This document shows, one piece after another, positions 45,951-58,182 of a stretch of DNA of 64,000 bases; the first letter of the stretch is position 1; the number at the start of each line of letters is the position of its first letter. Location of the stretch: assembly GCF_019320115.1 (NCBI RefSeq), contig NC_089584.1, positions 53,441,633 to 53,505,632 on the forward strand, read 5' to 3'. The DNA is from Miscanthus floridulus (Eukaryota; Streptophyta; Magnoliopsida; Poales; Poaceae). The position numbers and the translations under genes are program-made. The notes beneath the pieces were generated by a model. It saw nothing but the letters and a program-made list of their open reading frames with translations. It was not told where the DNA came from and searched no databases.

Positions 45951-48900
45951 GAGGACAGCCATACTTGATCTTATATAAATTGAGTAGTTCTGTCATAGCT
46001 AGTATGAGAATGTACTCAACTAGACTTACTAATCGTAAACCAGAAATATATGACACAAAGGAGTATGCAAGACTTTATCAGTGGAGTTAGCTTGACAACA
46101 TTTTTGCATAAAAGCTTAAGTAACATAACTTGGAGATTTAGTACCTTTAGCATCAATTTGAATAACTATTCAATTAAGCATCTCTAGATTAGCACCTATA
46201 CTAGAGCAATCACTTGATTAAACTAACAAGCATTAGTAACCATATCCGGTGTATTAATTTGAGCATCATCATAACCATCAAGTTCCATCAATTAATGCTA
46301 CATTGCCGCTGCTCAGTCAAGTTCTCACTATCCGGGAGAGATGGCAACTCGAATCAATTCCAACCAGCTAGGGAGTTATTCATAACACAAACCCATACTT
46401 CCTCCATCGGGGTCACGTCGGGTCACCTTTGGTATAATTCAGGTATAGTAGCAGGTCCGATCAGCGCCGCACCCTTAGGGATACTACTAGTCTACCAAGA
46501 AGTTCAAGCCCGGCCTACCCTTAGACTCATGCCACTGGCTCTCCACACATCCTTACTGCCTCCAGTGTGCACACTTTCACTTACCGGGTCCCGGCTTGAA
46601 TTGAGCTACTCGGCTTCACGGTCAGAATGACTTATCCGACCAACTAAGTGCTAGGCATGCGTTCAACATGACATGAGGACATACAGTGAATCGGTCCTTA
46701 ACCAACACAGATGGGGATAAAAAGGCACCAAGACCTCCATGCCTTGTTGCTTCTCTATCACAATCCTACCTGGTCTCCTTTTTATTCATCAACACATGGT
46801 TATTTCCATGACAACAATTATAGCCAACCTTTATTAGATATCTACCTATATCTTGTAGGTGATAGAAAATCACCTGACTTCTACCAGACTAAGCATGGCT
46901 AAGCATATATTCAATCCTAGACCTACCAAGGATTCAAGATATATTTGTCTAGACAAGGAAAATATATGCAGCAAGTGTTTTCAATCAACTCCTATAACCT
47001 AATGCATCAAACATAAAGGATGCAAGTGAAATTTGTAAAAACATAGGAGGCTTATAATGCTTTGGGGCTTGCCTTTCAAGAATGAGGAAGTTAGTGGTTA
47101 GGACACTTAGGAATATCTTCCACGTTGACTCCTCCTTTCACCCGAACCTCCTGCTTCTAGGCTGCCTCTTGCTCCTCCTGATGCTCGGGTTCGAACTCGA
47201 GTAGAGTCACTCCTTCCAGGGAACCTATTGCATGCATATGCACAAATGAGTATCATGAATGCATAAGAGATGATATGATATGATAAATTGTATATGCATG
47301 AGCATGGTTATCCGCAAGATGTATGATAAGTTTAACATTCGTTGACCAAGTATATGTATAACTTTCTTCTAGTTGATCTTTACTGAGTAGGTGCATATCT
47401 CTTCTATAGTACAAGAAACAAACACTCACCAAGTTCTAGTAACCTAAGGTAAAGTTGTTCATCATTAGTAAGAGGCTTAGAACCTGTAGCTAACAGCTAA
47501 TCTCAATTAGCCTAAGCATCTACACAAGCATCACATAAGACAAACAATTACAATTGACTTAGTTATTTCCTAGACTGTAAACAATAGCTACTTATTTTGG
47601 CCATATCTGAAGTTCTACTAAACCAAATACTATGATCTTGGACTTTCTAGAAAGCTTATAAAACTACCTACAACTTTCTTATAGTCATCTCAAGATGATT
47701 CGATGTCTATCAAGGTCAAACAAAGCAATTTCCTAGATCTGTCCAGAAATTCTAGAGAATAAGTATTTCTGGAGACCAACTTCTAACTACAATAACTCTC
47801 AAACCATTTATCCTATTTCCATGAAAATTTTACACAAGCAAGATAAGTAAGTTATCCACAACTTTGTTATTGACAAGATTCACAGCAAACATCATTTTAC
47901 CCATGCAATTTACTTAACAACAGAAACTGTCCAAAACAGTCACTAAAATTGAATTATAGAGCAATTAATATTTCACTGCGTACAAGCAATCAAATTTGGA
48001 CACAACCAATGATACCAACAGTTCATAGACATCATATACACTTTAGAAAACGTAATGGTCAATCCCAAATAAATTATTGAAATGCCTTTTATTAATTTAT
48101 TTGGACACTAAGGTGAAATAAGGAACATATATCTAAATGGCACAGTAAATTCTAAGAAAACTACAGTAGCCTACATATGATCCCAAAAGTCTATTGTACA
48201 AATTTCATGCCATTTGGATAATTATAGCCATCTATACAAAAATGACAAGTTACATAGGCTTATTTTAGCAAAAATAGTTTAGCCTAGTGAAAAGTGTCAA
48301 ACAATAGATTTCATATTTTTCTTACTTTCATGCTAGCACCATAACATTGTGTACAAATTTGCATGACCATTAGTTATGTATTTTTACTCCATTTATTTTC
48401 ACTAGAAAGTAGCAATTATTTAAGATTAAATAGAAAGACCATATTCCTATTATGCTTACTGTAGGTCTAGTATTTTTCTTAGCTAGAGCATGTCAACACA
48501 AGATCATCAAAATTGGAATCACAATTTTATCACTGTCCTAGCTCAAGTTATGCATTTTATAAGATATAAACTACTTTAAAAAACGTATCTAGCTCAATTT
48601 AATTCTCCTAGAAAAATATCCCAAATAGTATGTTTCATATTTTTACCACATAGTACACTTCATGATGAATCCAACAAAATTTGGTTCACTCAATTTGGAT
48701 ACTCCTATCTCCAAATATGAATTTTTGAAACATGTATTCAAATCTACAAAAAAATAAGAAAATCAAAGAACACACAAACTATCAGATGGGGCCCACGGTC
48801 AATGGGGCCCGCTCGTTAGTGAAACAGAGGTAGGGGACAAAGGTTGACTGGTGATAGCTCACCGACAGCGAGGTCTCCAGTGAAACCCTAGGCACCATCA

Positions 48901-50509
48901 TGTTCCTCTCGTCACCCCACCCCTAGGGGTACCCCTGCTTGGGTCGATGGCTCATCGATGAGCATGGCGGACGGCTGTGGTCGCACAGACATGGCAGGCT
49001 CTGTAGAGGACGGTCCTACCTCTAAAGTGACCTAGCATAGCTCTAGAGCAAGATCTGGCCACGGTGAAGTAGTGGGGAATCCTGACCGCGTGCACGACGG
49101 CATGGCAGTGCCCAGCACACACGATAGAGCTCTTCGTTTTGGCTAACCGGCGGCGAGAGGTGGGTCTCCATCTTCACAGTAGGAGCTAGTGTTTGTGGCT
49201 ATTTAGAAACACCTTTGAGCAGGGGATGGCAAGACCTAGGGGCTGCTGGCCACAGTGAGCTCGACCTCACGGCTATGGCAGGCATGGGGGGAGAGGCGGT
49301 GCATTCCTATGTGACGGTGCGGTAGCATCTACCCTAGCTATGGCCTGAGCAGCAGTGACCTAAGGCAACTATGGCCTAGATGATTGGAGGGCGGGAGATG
49401 TAGTGGAGCAGCCTGGCCATGGTGAGCCGAGAGTGCGACGGTGCTCCGGTGATGTCGTGGTGGCGGAAACGACCATAGGCCTTTACCTTCAGCTCGAACA
49501 AAAGCTCTACTAGGTCGAGGTGGTAGAGTGGAGCAAGGCGGAGCTATTGGCATGGGCAATTTGGAAATGGAGCATTGATGGCTGCATGTGAGCCTGGTGA
49601 AGCTCATGATGGTGATGGCGCTACTCGGCTGCGGGAGAGAATGAGCGCGAGGCAGGGTAGAGAAAGAGTGAGCTCGAGTGGGAGTGGAGCAGCAGGGACA
49701 TGACCCTCTTGTCCACGCGCTAGCCTGACCAGCCCGGCCATCATTGGTGTATGGCCACCACATGGCGGCCGCAGCGTAGCGTGGTTGGCCACTGATGACG
49801 CGCAAAGCGTCGGTTCACATCATCTGATGAGCCAACTTTGCATCTCCATAACTCCTAAACCATGTGGAATTAGCAAAAAAATGTATTAGTGAAAGTTGTG
49901 GAGTTATGTGAGATCTTCGACTTTGATTTAGAAACCATCATCTAATTCTTAGAGGTTAGCAAGTTACAAAGCTCCCAAGTGAGGCACATTAAAACTGTAA
50001 ATGGCTTTAGGACAACAAATTCTCCGAGTCCAAAAATAGTATTTCTTTGCTACTTTGGAGCTGTTTTGGACTATGTTAGGCACTGAATTAGCTCATGACC
50101 CTTAAATAAAGTTTGTTCCACATAAGATAAGCTATAACTTTTATTAAGGGTGCACTGCTATGCAAACAATCTATGCTATAATTCAACTTTGGTCAAATTA
50201 GGATCATGAAAATTGAAGTTTCTAGAATAACTATGACATGGGAGCTGTTTTGGTCCATGTCATGAATACCAAACTTGTTCCATGTACCATCCTAAGTGTG
50301 TCTAAGGTATTTTAGTGATCAAAATCAACCACTTGCATTAACAAGCATGACAATAAAGAATACACACGTTGCAACATAGAATAACAAAGGGTATGTTTCA
50401 TATATTTTATATGAATGTTCCATATGTTCATGCTCATATATGAATGAATGATGCTTATGCTCATGCAATGCAAGTGCACAAGTGCAAGCCTAACACCTAG
50501 GGTGTTATA
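45951..50509 (-). repeat. Long LTR in minus orientation (arm B of the second palindrome)
   Basis: Its right end GGGTGTTATA is followed by GCACCTCCCCC and a chromodomain fragment, marking a 3' LTR of a minus-oriented element. The left end forms a dyad with arm A: TATGCACGTGTCC versus GGACAGCCATA around a ~13-base loop. 47,516-50,509 recurs in the tandem copies to the right; 45,951-47,515 does not. The GC-rich block 48,780-49,830 mirrors that of arm A. Open frames within it show no domain. Confidence 0.65.
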
Positions 50510-50930
50510 GCACCTCCCCCTTATAGAAATCTCATCCTGAGATTATAAGGACCTACCATTTTTCATAAAAGGCAGGATAAACCTCAAGTAAATAATCTTC
50601 CCATTCCTACGTAGCATCTTGCTCACTATGATTATTCCACATCACTTTATGAAACTTGATCACATAGTTTTGGGTTACTCTATCCTTGCTATCTTTAATT
50701 TGCACCAGCTTCTCTCCATAGGCTAGATCTGATTCTAACTTGATATCTCTAACCTCCACTCTTTCTTTTGGAACATGTAAGCATTTCTTTAATTGGGATA
50801 CATGAAAAATGTTGAAGATAGCCCTCATTTTTGGAGGTTACTAGATCTTGTAGGCAACACTTCTGCTTTTCTTAATGATTGGATACGGACCTACATATCT
50901 AGGTGCAAGCTTTTTGTTTACCCGAAATCG
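50510..50930 (-). pseudogene. Chromodomain-end fragment of a chromovirus pol, copy 1
   Basis: Minus strand. MRAIFNIFHVSQLKKCLHVP, then VRDIKLESDLAYGEKLVQIK and RVTQNYVIKFHKVMWNNHSE correspond to the integrase C-terminus and chromodomain of the element at 6,331-6,768, with a different sequence family. A TAG precedes MRAIFN. The copy is cut off near 50,930, where a ~90-base T-rich junction begins. It belongs to the same element as the LTR to its left. Confidence 0.8.
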
Positions 50931-51021
50931 TTGGAATTTTTTTTAATTTTAACACTTTTTGGAAACTAATTTTAAATCTAACATGGTCAGTTTTTTTAAA
51001 ACTAACACTTTTTTGGACTAA
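50931..51021. repeat. T-rich junction sequence between 3.5-kb tandem copies
   Basis: A stretch with two partly repeated motifs (CACTTTTTGGAAACTAAT and AAACTAACACTTTTTTGG). It joins the broken chromodomain fragment to the LTR interior and recurs at 55,519-55,623 at the next junction. I do not recognise its origin. Confidence 0.6.
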
Positions 51022-54000
51022 GCATCTACACAAGCATCACATAAGACAAACAATTACAATTGACTTAGTCATTTCCTAGACTATAAACAATAGCTACTTA
51101 TTTTGGCCATATCTAGAGTTCTACCAAACCAAATACTATGATCTTGGACTTTCTAGAAAGCTTATAAAACTACCTACAACTTTCTTATAGTGATCTCAAG
51201 ATGATTCGATGTCTATCAAGGTCAAACAAAGCAATTTCCTAGATCTATCCAGAAATTCTAGAGAATAAGCATTTCTAGAGACCAACTTCTAACTGCTATA
51301 ACTCTCAAACCATTTATCCTATTTCCATGAAAATTTTACACAAGCAAGATAAGTAAGTTATCCACAACTTTGTTATTGACCAGATTCACAACAAACATCA
51401 TTTTACCCATGCAATTTACTTAACAACAGAAACTGTCCAAAATAGTCACTAAAATTGAATTATAGAGCAATTAATATTTCACTGCGTACAAGCTATCAAA
51501 TTTGGGCACAACCAATGATACCAATAGTTCATAGACATCATATACACTTTAGAAAACATAATGGTCAATCCCAAATAAATTATTTAAATGACTTTATTAA
51601 TTTATTTGGACACTAAGGTGAAATAAGGAACATATATCTAAAGTGCACAGTAAATTCTAAGAAAACTACAGCAGCCTACATATGATCCCAAAAGTCTATT
51701 GTACAAATTTCATGCCATTTGGATAATTATAGCCATCTATACAAAAATGACAATTTACATAGGCTTATTTTAGCAAAAATAGTTTAGCCTAGTGAAAAGT
51801 GTCAAACAATAGATTTCATATTTTTCTTACTTTCATGCTAGCACCATAACATTGTGTACAAATTTGAATGATCATTAGTTATGTATTTTTACTCCATTTT
51901 TTCACTAGAAACTAGCAATTATTTAAGATTAAATAGAAAGACCATATTCCTATTATGCATACTGTAGGTCTAGTATTTTTCTTAGCTAGAGCATGTCAAC
52001 ACAAGATCATCAAAATTGGAATCACAATGTTATCACTGTCCTAGCTCAAGTTATGCATTTTACAAGATATAAACTACTTTAAAAGAACTTATCTAGCTCA
52101 ATTTAATTCTCCTAGAATAATATCCCAAACAGTAGGTTTGATATTTTTATCAAATAGTACACTTCATGACAAATCCAACAAAATTTGGTTCACTCAATTT
52201 GGATACTCCTATCTCCATATATGAATTTTTGAAACATGTATTCAAATCTACGAAAAAATAAGAAAATCAAAGAACACAAAAACTATCAGATGGGGCCCAC
52301 GATCAACTGGGCCCGCTCGTCAGTGAAATAGAGGCAAGGGACAGAGGTTGACCGGTGATAGCTCACTGACAGTGAGGTCTCCATTGAAACCCTAGGCACC
52401 ATCATGTTCCTCTCGTTACCCCACACCTTGGGGTACCTCTAGTTGGGTCGATGGCTCACTAGCGAGCATGGCGGACGGCGATGGTCGCACAGACATGGCA
52501 GGCTCCGTATAGGACGGTCCTACCTCTACGGTGACCTAGCATAGCTCTAGAGCAAGATTTGGCCATGGTGAAGTAGTGGGGAATCCTGACCGCGTGCATG
52601 GTGGCACGACAACGCCCAGCGCACATGGTAGAGCTCTTCGTTTTGGCTAACCAGCGGCGAGAGGTGGGTCTCCATCTTCATAGTAGGAGCTAGCATTCGT
52701 GGCTATTTAGAAACACCTTTGGGCGGGGGATGGCGAGACCTAGGGGCTGCTGGCCGTGGTGAGCTCGAGCTCGTGGCTATGGCGGGCAAGGGGGGAGCGG
52801 CAGTGCATTCCTATGTGACGGTGCGGTAGCATCTACCCTAGCTATGGCCTAAGTAGTAGTGACCTAAGGCAACTATGGACTGGATGATGGGATGGCAGGA
52901 GATGTAGTGGAGCGGCCTAGCCACGGTGAGCCGAGAGCGCGGCAGTGCTCTGGTGATGTCGTAGTGGCGGAAACAGCCGTAGGCCTTTACCATCAGCTCG
53001 AACGGAAGCTCTACTGGGTCGAGGTGGTAGAGTGGAGCAAGGCGGAGCTATTGGCATGGGCAATTTGGAAATGGAGCATTGATGGCTGCATGTGAGCTTG
53101 GCGAAGCTCATGATGGTGATGGCGCTGCTCGACTACGGGAGAGAATGAGCGTGAGGCGGGGCAGAGAAAGAGTGAGCCCGAGTGGGAGTGGAGCAGTAGG
53201 GACACGGCCCTCTTGTCCACGCGCTGGCCCGACCAGCCCGGCCATCGCTGGCATATGGCCACCACATGGTGGCCATAGCGTAGCGTGGTTGGCCACTAAT
53301 GGCACGGCGAAGCATCGGTTCATGCCGTCTAACAAGCCAACTTTGCATCTCCAAAACTCCTAAACCGTGCGAATTTAGCAAAAATTGTATTAGTGAAAGT
53401 TGTGGAGCTATGTGAGATCTCCGACTTTGATTTAGAAACCATCATCTAATTCTCAGTGGTTAGCAAGTTACAAAGCTCCCAAGTGAGGCACATTGAAACT
53501 GTAAATGGCTTTAGGACAACAAATTCTCCAAGTCCAAAAATAGTATTTCTTTGCTACTTTGGAGCTGTTTTGGACTATGTTAGGCATTGAATTAGCTCAT
53601 GACCCTTCAATAAAGTTTGTTCCACATAAGATAAGCTACAACTTTTATTAAGGGTGCACTGCTATGCAAACACTCTATGCTATAATTCAACTTTGGTCAA
53701 ATTAGGATCATGAAAATTGAAGTTTCTAGAATAACTATGACATGGGGGCTGTTTTGGTACATGTCATGAGTACCAAACTTGTTCCATGTACCATTCTAAG
53801 TGTGTCTAAGGTATTTTAGTGATCAAAATCAACCACTTGCATTAACAAGCATGACAATAAAGCACACACACGTTGCAACATAGAATAACAAAGGGTATGT
53901 TTCATATATTTTATATGAATGTTTCATATGTTTATGCTCATATATGAATGAATGATGCTTATGCTCATGCAATGCAAGTGCACAAGTGCAAGCCTAATAC

Positions 54001-54424
54001 CTAGGGTGTTATAGCCCCTCCCCCTTATAGAAATCTCATCCCAAGATTATAAAGACCTACCATTTTTCATAAAAGACAGGATAAACCTCATGTAAATAAT
54101 CTTCCCATTCCTACGTAGCATCTTGCTCACTATGATTATTCCATGTCACTTTGTGAAACTTGATCACACAGTTTTGGGTTACACTATCCTTGGTATCTTT
54201 AATTTGCACCGACTTCTCTCCATAGGCTAGATCCAATTCTAACTTGATATCTCTAACCTCCACTCTTTCTTTTGGAACATGTAAGCATTTTTTTAATTGG
54301 GATACATGAAAAACGTTGAAGATAGCCCTCATTTTTGGAGGTTACTAGATCTTGTAGGCAACACTTCTGCTTTTCTTAATGATTGGATATGGACCTACAT
54401 ATCTAGGTGCAAGCTTTCTTTTTA
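51022..54424 (-). repeat. Second tandem copy: truncated LTR plus chromodomain fragment
   Basis: A near copy of 47,516-50,930, offset 3,506 bases. It starts at GCATCTACACAAGCATCAC and ends in the chromodomain fragment (54,332-54,111: MRAIFNVFHVSQLKKCLHVP, VRDIKLELDLAYGEKSVQIK). The LTR/polypurine boundary is at 54,013. The GC-rich block 52,290-53,340 repeats that of copy 1. The insertion of the Mutator-like element at 54,425 interrupts it just before the junction. Confidence 0.85.
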
Positions 54425-55518
54425 GAGTTAAATGCACCGTAGGTCCATTAACTTTTGGTGCTGTGTCATCTAGGTCCATCAACTTTCAAACTACATTTTT
54501 GGGTCTGTTAACTTTTGGTGGCGTGTCATCCAGGTTCATCAACTTTTAAATTGCATTTTTGGGTCTCTAAACTTTTTAACTAGTTCACCGTAGGTCTATA
54601 CCCCTTTGTTTAGCGAATAGATCTGACATGGCACACCAAAAAAGCAGCCACCGTGGAGTACAGGACGAGATCATCATCCGGAGATAATCTTCAATACGAA
54701 GAACCTGATGGGATCACCATCTAGGGTTTCTCAAGCGGCGGCTCAATGGGGAATAAACTCCACAATAAAATCTAGTCTAATCTACCTAGTACAAGGCCGA
54801 AGGCCATAGATATAGGCACACAAGCCACCTGACCCAAACAAAACTTGAACTCCACTAGCTCAACTAGGACTGATTGACCCTAAGTCCTTGATTCGGCTAA
54901 CATGCATGGCACGTCCAAACGCAGCCACCAATTTGATTCACGTACATAGGTGCACGCAGGCACTAAAAGCTAGATAAAAGATCGTGTATCACAACTGGAT
55001 AGGAAACTAATGCATGGAAATAATAAAATACTATGGCAAGGATGCTCCATGTCCACAATATATTTATCCTTGATGCACTAAGGTACCTCTATAAAATATC
55101 TTTGATGACAGTCCAACAGTTGTAAATTTCTCCATGTCCATAATATATTTATCCTTAAAAATAATAGTTTCAAATTTAAGACCAGAGGATATTAACAAAT
55201 TACCACCTGCAACATTTGAATTATTGCTAGACAAGTCTTCATGAACATCTTGAGGAGCTATGGACTCATCATCTACTCCACAGTGGCTGCTTATTTGGCA
55301 TGCCATGTCAGATCTATTCGCTAAACGAAGGGGTATGGACCTATGGTGAACCAGTTAAAAAGTTTAGGGACCCAAAAATGCAATTTAAAAGTTGATGGAC
55401 CTAGATGACACACCACAAAAAGTTAATGGACCCAAAAATGTAGTTTGAAAGTTGATGGACCTAGATGACACACCACCAAAAGTTAATGGACCTACGGTGT
55501 ATTTAACTATTCTTTTTA
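54416..55518. mobile_element. Mutator-like element with ~235-bp terminal inverted repeats
   Basis: The body is 54,425-55,509. Perfect 9-bp target duplications TTCTTTTTA lie at 54,416-54,424 and 55,510-55,518. Termini GAGTTAAATGCACCGTAGG and its complement CCTACGGTGTATTTAACTA begin inverted repeats reaching to about 54,660 and 55,275. A 9-bp duplication with long TIRs is characteristic of the Mutator superfamily. No transposase is present. The interior has a minus open frame (55,306-55,064) containing HEDLSSNNSNVAGGNLLISS, not recognised, which might be a captured host gene piece, and a ~26-base direct repeat (TCCATGTCCAYAATATATTT) at 55,046 and 55,131. Confidence 0.85.
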
Positions 55519-55997
55519 CCCCAAACCGTTGGAATTTTTTTTTAATTTTAAACACTTTTTTGGAAACTAATTTTAAATCTAACACGGTTAGTTTTTTTTT
55601 AAACTAACACTTTTTTGGCCTAAGCATCTACACAAGCATCACATAAGACAAACAATTATAATTGACTTAGTCATTTCCTAGACTGTAAACAACAGCTACT
55701 TATTTTGGCCATATCTGGAGTTCTACTAAACCAAATACTATGATCTTGGACTTTCTAGAAATCTTATAAAACTACCTACAACTTTCTTATAGTCATCTCA
55801 AGATGATTCGATGTCTATCAAGGTCAAACAAAGCAATTTCCTAGATCTATCCAGAAATTTAAGAGAATAAGCATTTCTGGAGACCAACTTCTAACTGCTA
55901 TAACTCTCAAACCATTTATCTTATTTCCATGAAAATTTTACACAAGTAAGATAAGTAAGTTATCCACAAATTTGTTGTTGACAAGATTCACAGCAAA
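55519..55997 (-). repeat. Junction and third tandem copy, cut by the assembly gap
   Basis: The junction sequence 55,519-55,623 is followed by 55,624-55,997, which matches 47,516-47,889 and 51,022-51,395. After subtracting the Mutator-like element and its duplication, the spacing from copy 2 is 3,508 bases, equal within two bases to that between copies 1 and 2. Confidence 0.85.
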
Positions 55998-56097
55998 NNN
56001 NNNNNNNNNNNNNNNNNNNNNNNNNNNNNNNNNNNNNNNNNNNNNNNNNNNNNNNNNNNNNNNNNNNNNNNNNNNNNNNNNNNNNNNNNNNNNNNNN
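55998..56097. other. Assembly gap (100 N)
   Basis: Exactly 100 Ns, the conventional placeholder for a gap of unknown size. It falls inside a tandem copy, so the real sequence may contain more copies. Open frames that cross it are meaningless. Confidence 0.99.
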
Positions 56098-58177
56098 GCA
56101 GAGGACTCCCCTCGCCGGCCGCACATGCTTGCACCCGGTGCACATGGACTAGGCTAGAGGGAAGAAGGGTGGACTCGGTCCACCGAAGACCAGCCAATGG
56201 TCCATGGACCGTGAACATGAGTCCACCATGAACCACACAGTGTGGGCTGAGCTGTGAACAAAGCCCAGTGGGGGCCCTTGGCCACAGCATGCCATGTAGC
56301 GGGTTGAGCCCGGCCAAAATCTAGCCCCAACCAGGCCCACCAAAGCCCAGTCGAGGCCCAACCGTGTTGACTGTTGATCGGTCAACGTTGATGGTTGACC
56401 TAGCCCCACATGTCAGTGACACAGAGACTCTAGACCCACTTATTAGTAAGTAACGTCATGTTGACGTCATGACGACATCACGCGGGTCCCAACTGTTAGT
56501 AACGACGCAGCCGAGGTGACGTCATGCTGACATCACGATGATGTCAGCTGCTGACGTCAGCAGCCCTGGCCCCACACGTCAGTGACTATAAATTGTTGAC
56601 CGTTGACTTGCCCATTGACTTGACGTTGACTTTGACTGGACCCACAAGTCAGTGACCCAAGGGACCCTGGCCCCACCTGTCAGAACGGATGACGTTGATG
56701 TCGTCATGCTGACGTCAGCAGGACTCCACCTATCAGCTCGGAATCAAGATGATGACGTCATGCTGACGTTAGCATGCCACGTGGACCAGTCACAGCATGA
56801 CATGTGTCAGCCCAGAATTAATTCATCCTTTTCCATTTTTAGAGAGGGATTAAACTTTGGAAATTCATAACTAATTCATACGACCTGAGAAAAATACGAA
56901 ACCAGGACCAAAATTCATCTAAAATTGAGCCCTACGCAATGAATCCATATTTGAGTGCATTTGGTTCTTTTGAATTTTCATTGCTTTTTGTGCTATTCTA
57001 TAGACGTCGCTAACGCGACTATAATGCGATCGTTGTAGACTCGGAGGAGAACTAGATGAACGAGGATCATGAGTACCATAAGGAGAACAGAGATGACTAC
57101 ACTAAAGGTGCCACATCCCACCCAATCTCATAGCACCTATTACGCATGGCTAATATAGAACTGCTATTGCTTTACTTTACTGTTACAATCAGACTATGAT
57201 AGGACTTGCATGGTAGTATGCTTACTTGATGGCCTTTACCTTGACGCAACCTTACCCCTGCATACCCTGCTATTAGGCTAGACACACGCTTGCTGCTATA
57301 ATTCATTACTTATACTTCTACTACGCTTATACTACATTAATGCGTGGTGGAAACTGGTGTTATCTAGACTATGGGGAGAGTGCTGCATGTGTGACTTCGG
57401 TATGTGGAGGGTGAGGGTTGTGTTGACCAAGTTAGAGTATACGACGAGCATGGGGCAAGTCTTGCCATGGGGTGCTACCTGGGCACCCCTAGAAAAAGGA
57501 TACCTATGGTGGGTAAATGGTATATGAGGTGGTCCTAGGTGTGAACCTATGATGGGAGGAGCCCGGGATGGAGGTGCTGTGGTGGCACGGTAAATGGAAA
57601 CCCTGATGGAGACATTCTGGCTTGGTCATCCCTAAGGACTTACTAGTACTCAGATTCATCAAGAAGCCTTACGTACCACTCGCCCTATATGGTGCGGGAT
57701 GACCGGACTACTTGGTAGGATATTGCCACTACTGCTAGGTTGATAGCGGGCAGTGTAAGGAGGTACGGGGCGTGGAGGATTTCCCCCACACCCTTCCGAG
57801 ACTTCATGGAGACCTTGTGGACCCGGCTCATGACTCACAGTTTCAGCCACCCCAGACTAGACTTGGGGTGTACCAGGGCTGAATGGTAGGGTGGCATTAT
57901 CCTTGGCTAGCAAGCGGCCGGAATCAGCCTAGTTGACGACGGTCAGCGAAGAAGGTAGATCTTGTGGTTATGTAAAACCTCTGCAGAGTGTATGGTTGAT
58001 CGATCGATACATGAGCCGACTTGTCGGCTATAGACCTTTCCTGGGTTTTGCTTAAACTAGATAATGAGATGAGTCTTTCTCTTCTTCCCCCGTAAGAGAG
58101 TGTCGGTCGTAGCCAGGGGCTACGAGCCATGAGACAGTGCCAAGAGGGAGTTGACCTATCGACTGAGCGATGGTATG
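56098..58177. other. LTR-like retroelement sequence without coding content
   Basis: GC-rich at first (56,098-56,820), then mixed. No protein domain is found in any frame. The style (promoter-like octamers, an AT stretch, then CTCTGCAGAGTGTA near 57,980 and GGGGCTACGAGCC near 58,115) resembles the LTRs of large grass gypsy elements read on the + strand, but no partner LTR is in the window, so this is tentative. It is interrupted on the right by the gag-only element. Confidence 0.4.
56462..56760. promoter_or_regulatory. Cluster of five TGACGTCA octamers
   Basis: Perfect TGACGTCA occurs at 56,462-56,469, 56,517-56,524, 56,552-56,559, 56,710-56,717 and 56,753-56,760. The third is the centre of a 16-bp perfect palindrome (CTGCTGACGTCAGCAG, 56,548-56,563). 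Many near-matches (GACGTCG, TGACATCA, TGACGTTA) lie between. TGACGTCA is the classic binding core of plant TGA-class bZIP factors; binding here is inferred only. Confidence 0.5.
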
Positions 58178-58182
58178 GTGAT

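Noticed and set aside
49338..49805. 155-codon minus-strand frame and its copy at 52,917-53,381
   Set aside because: It is in the GC-rich part of the LTR repeated in tandem; the copy has the frame broken into overlapping pieces, so it is not maintained as protein.
55938..56317. Open frames crossing the N gap
   Set aside because: They depend on unknown sequence; no conclusion is possible.
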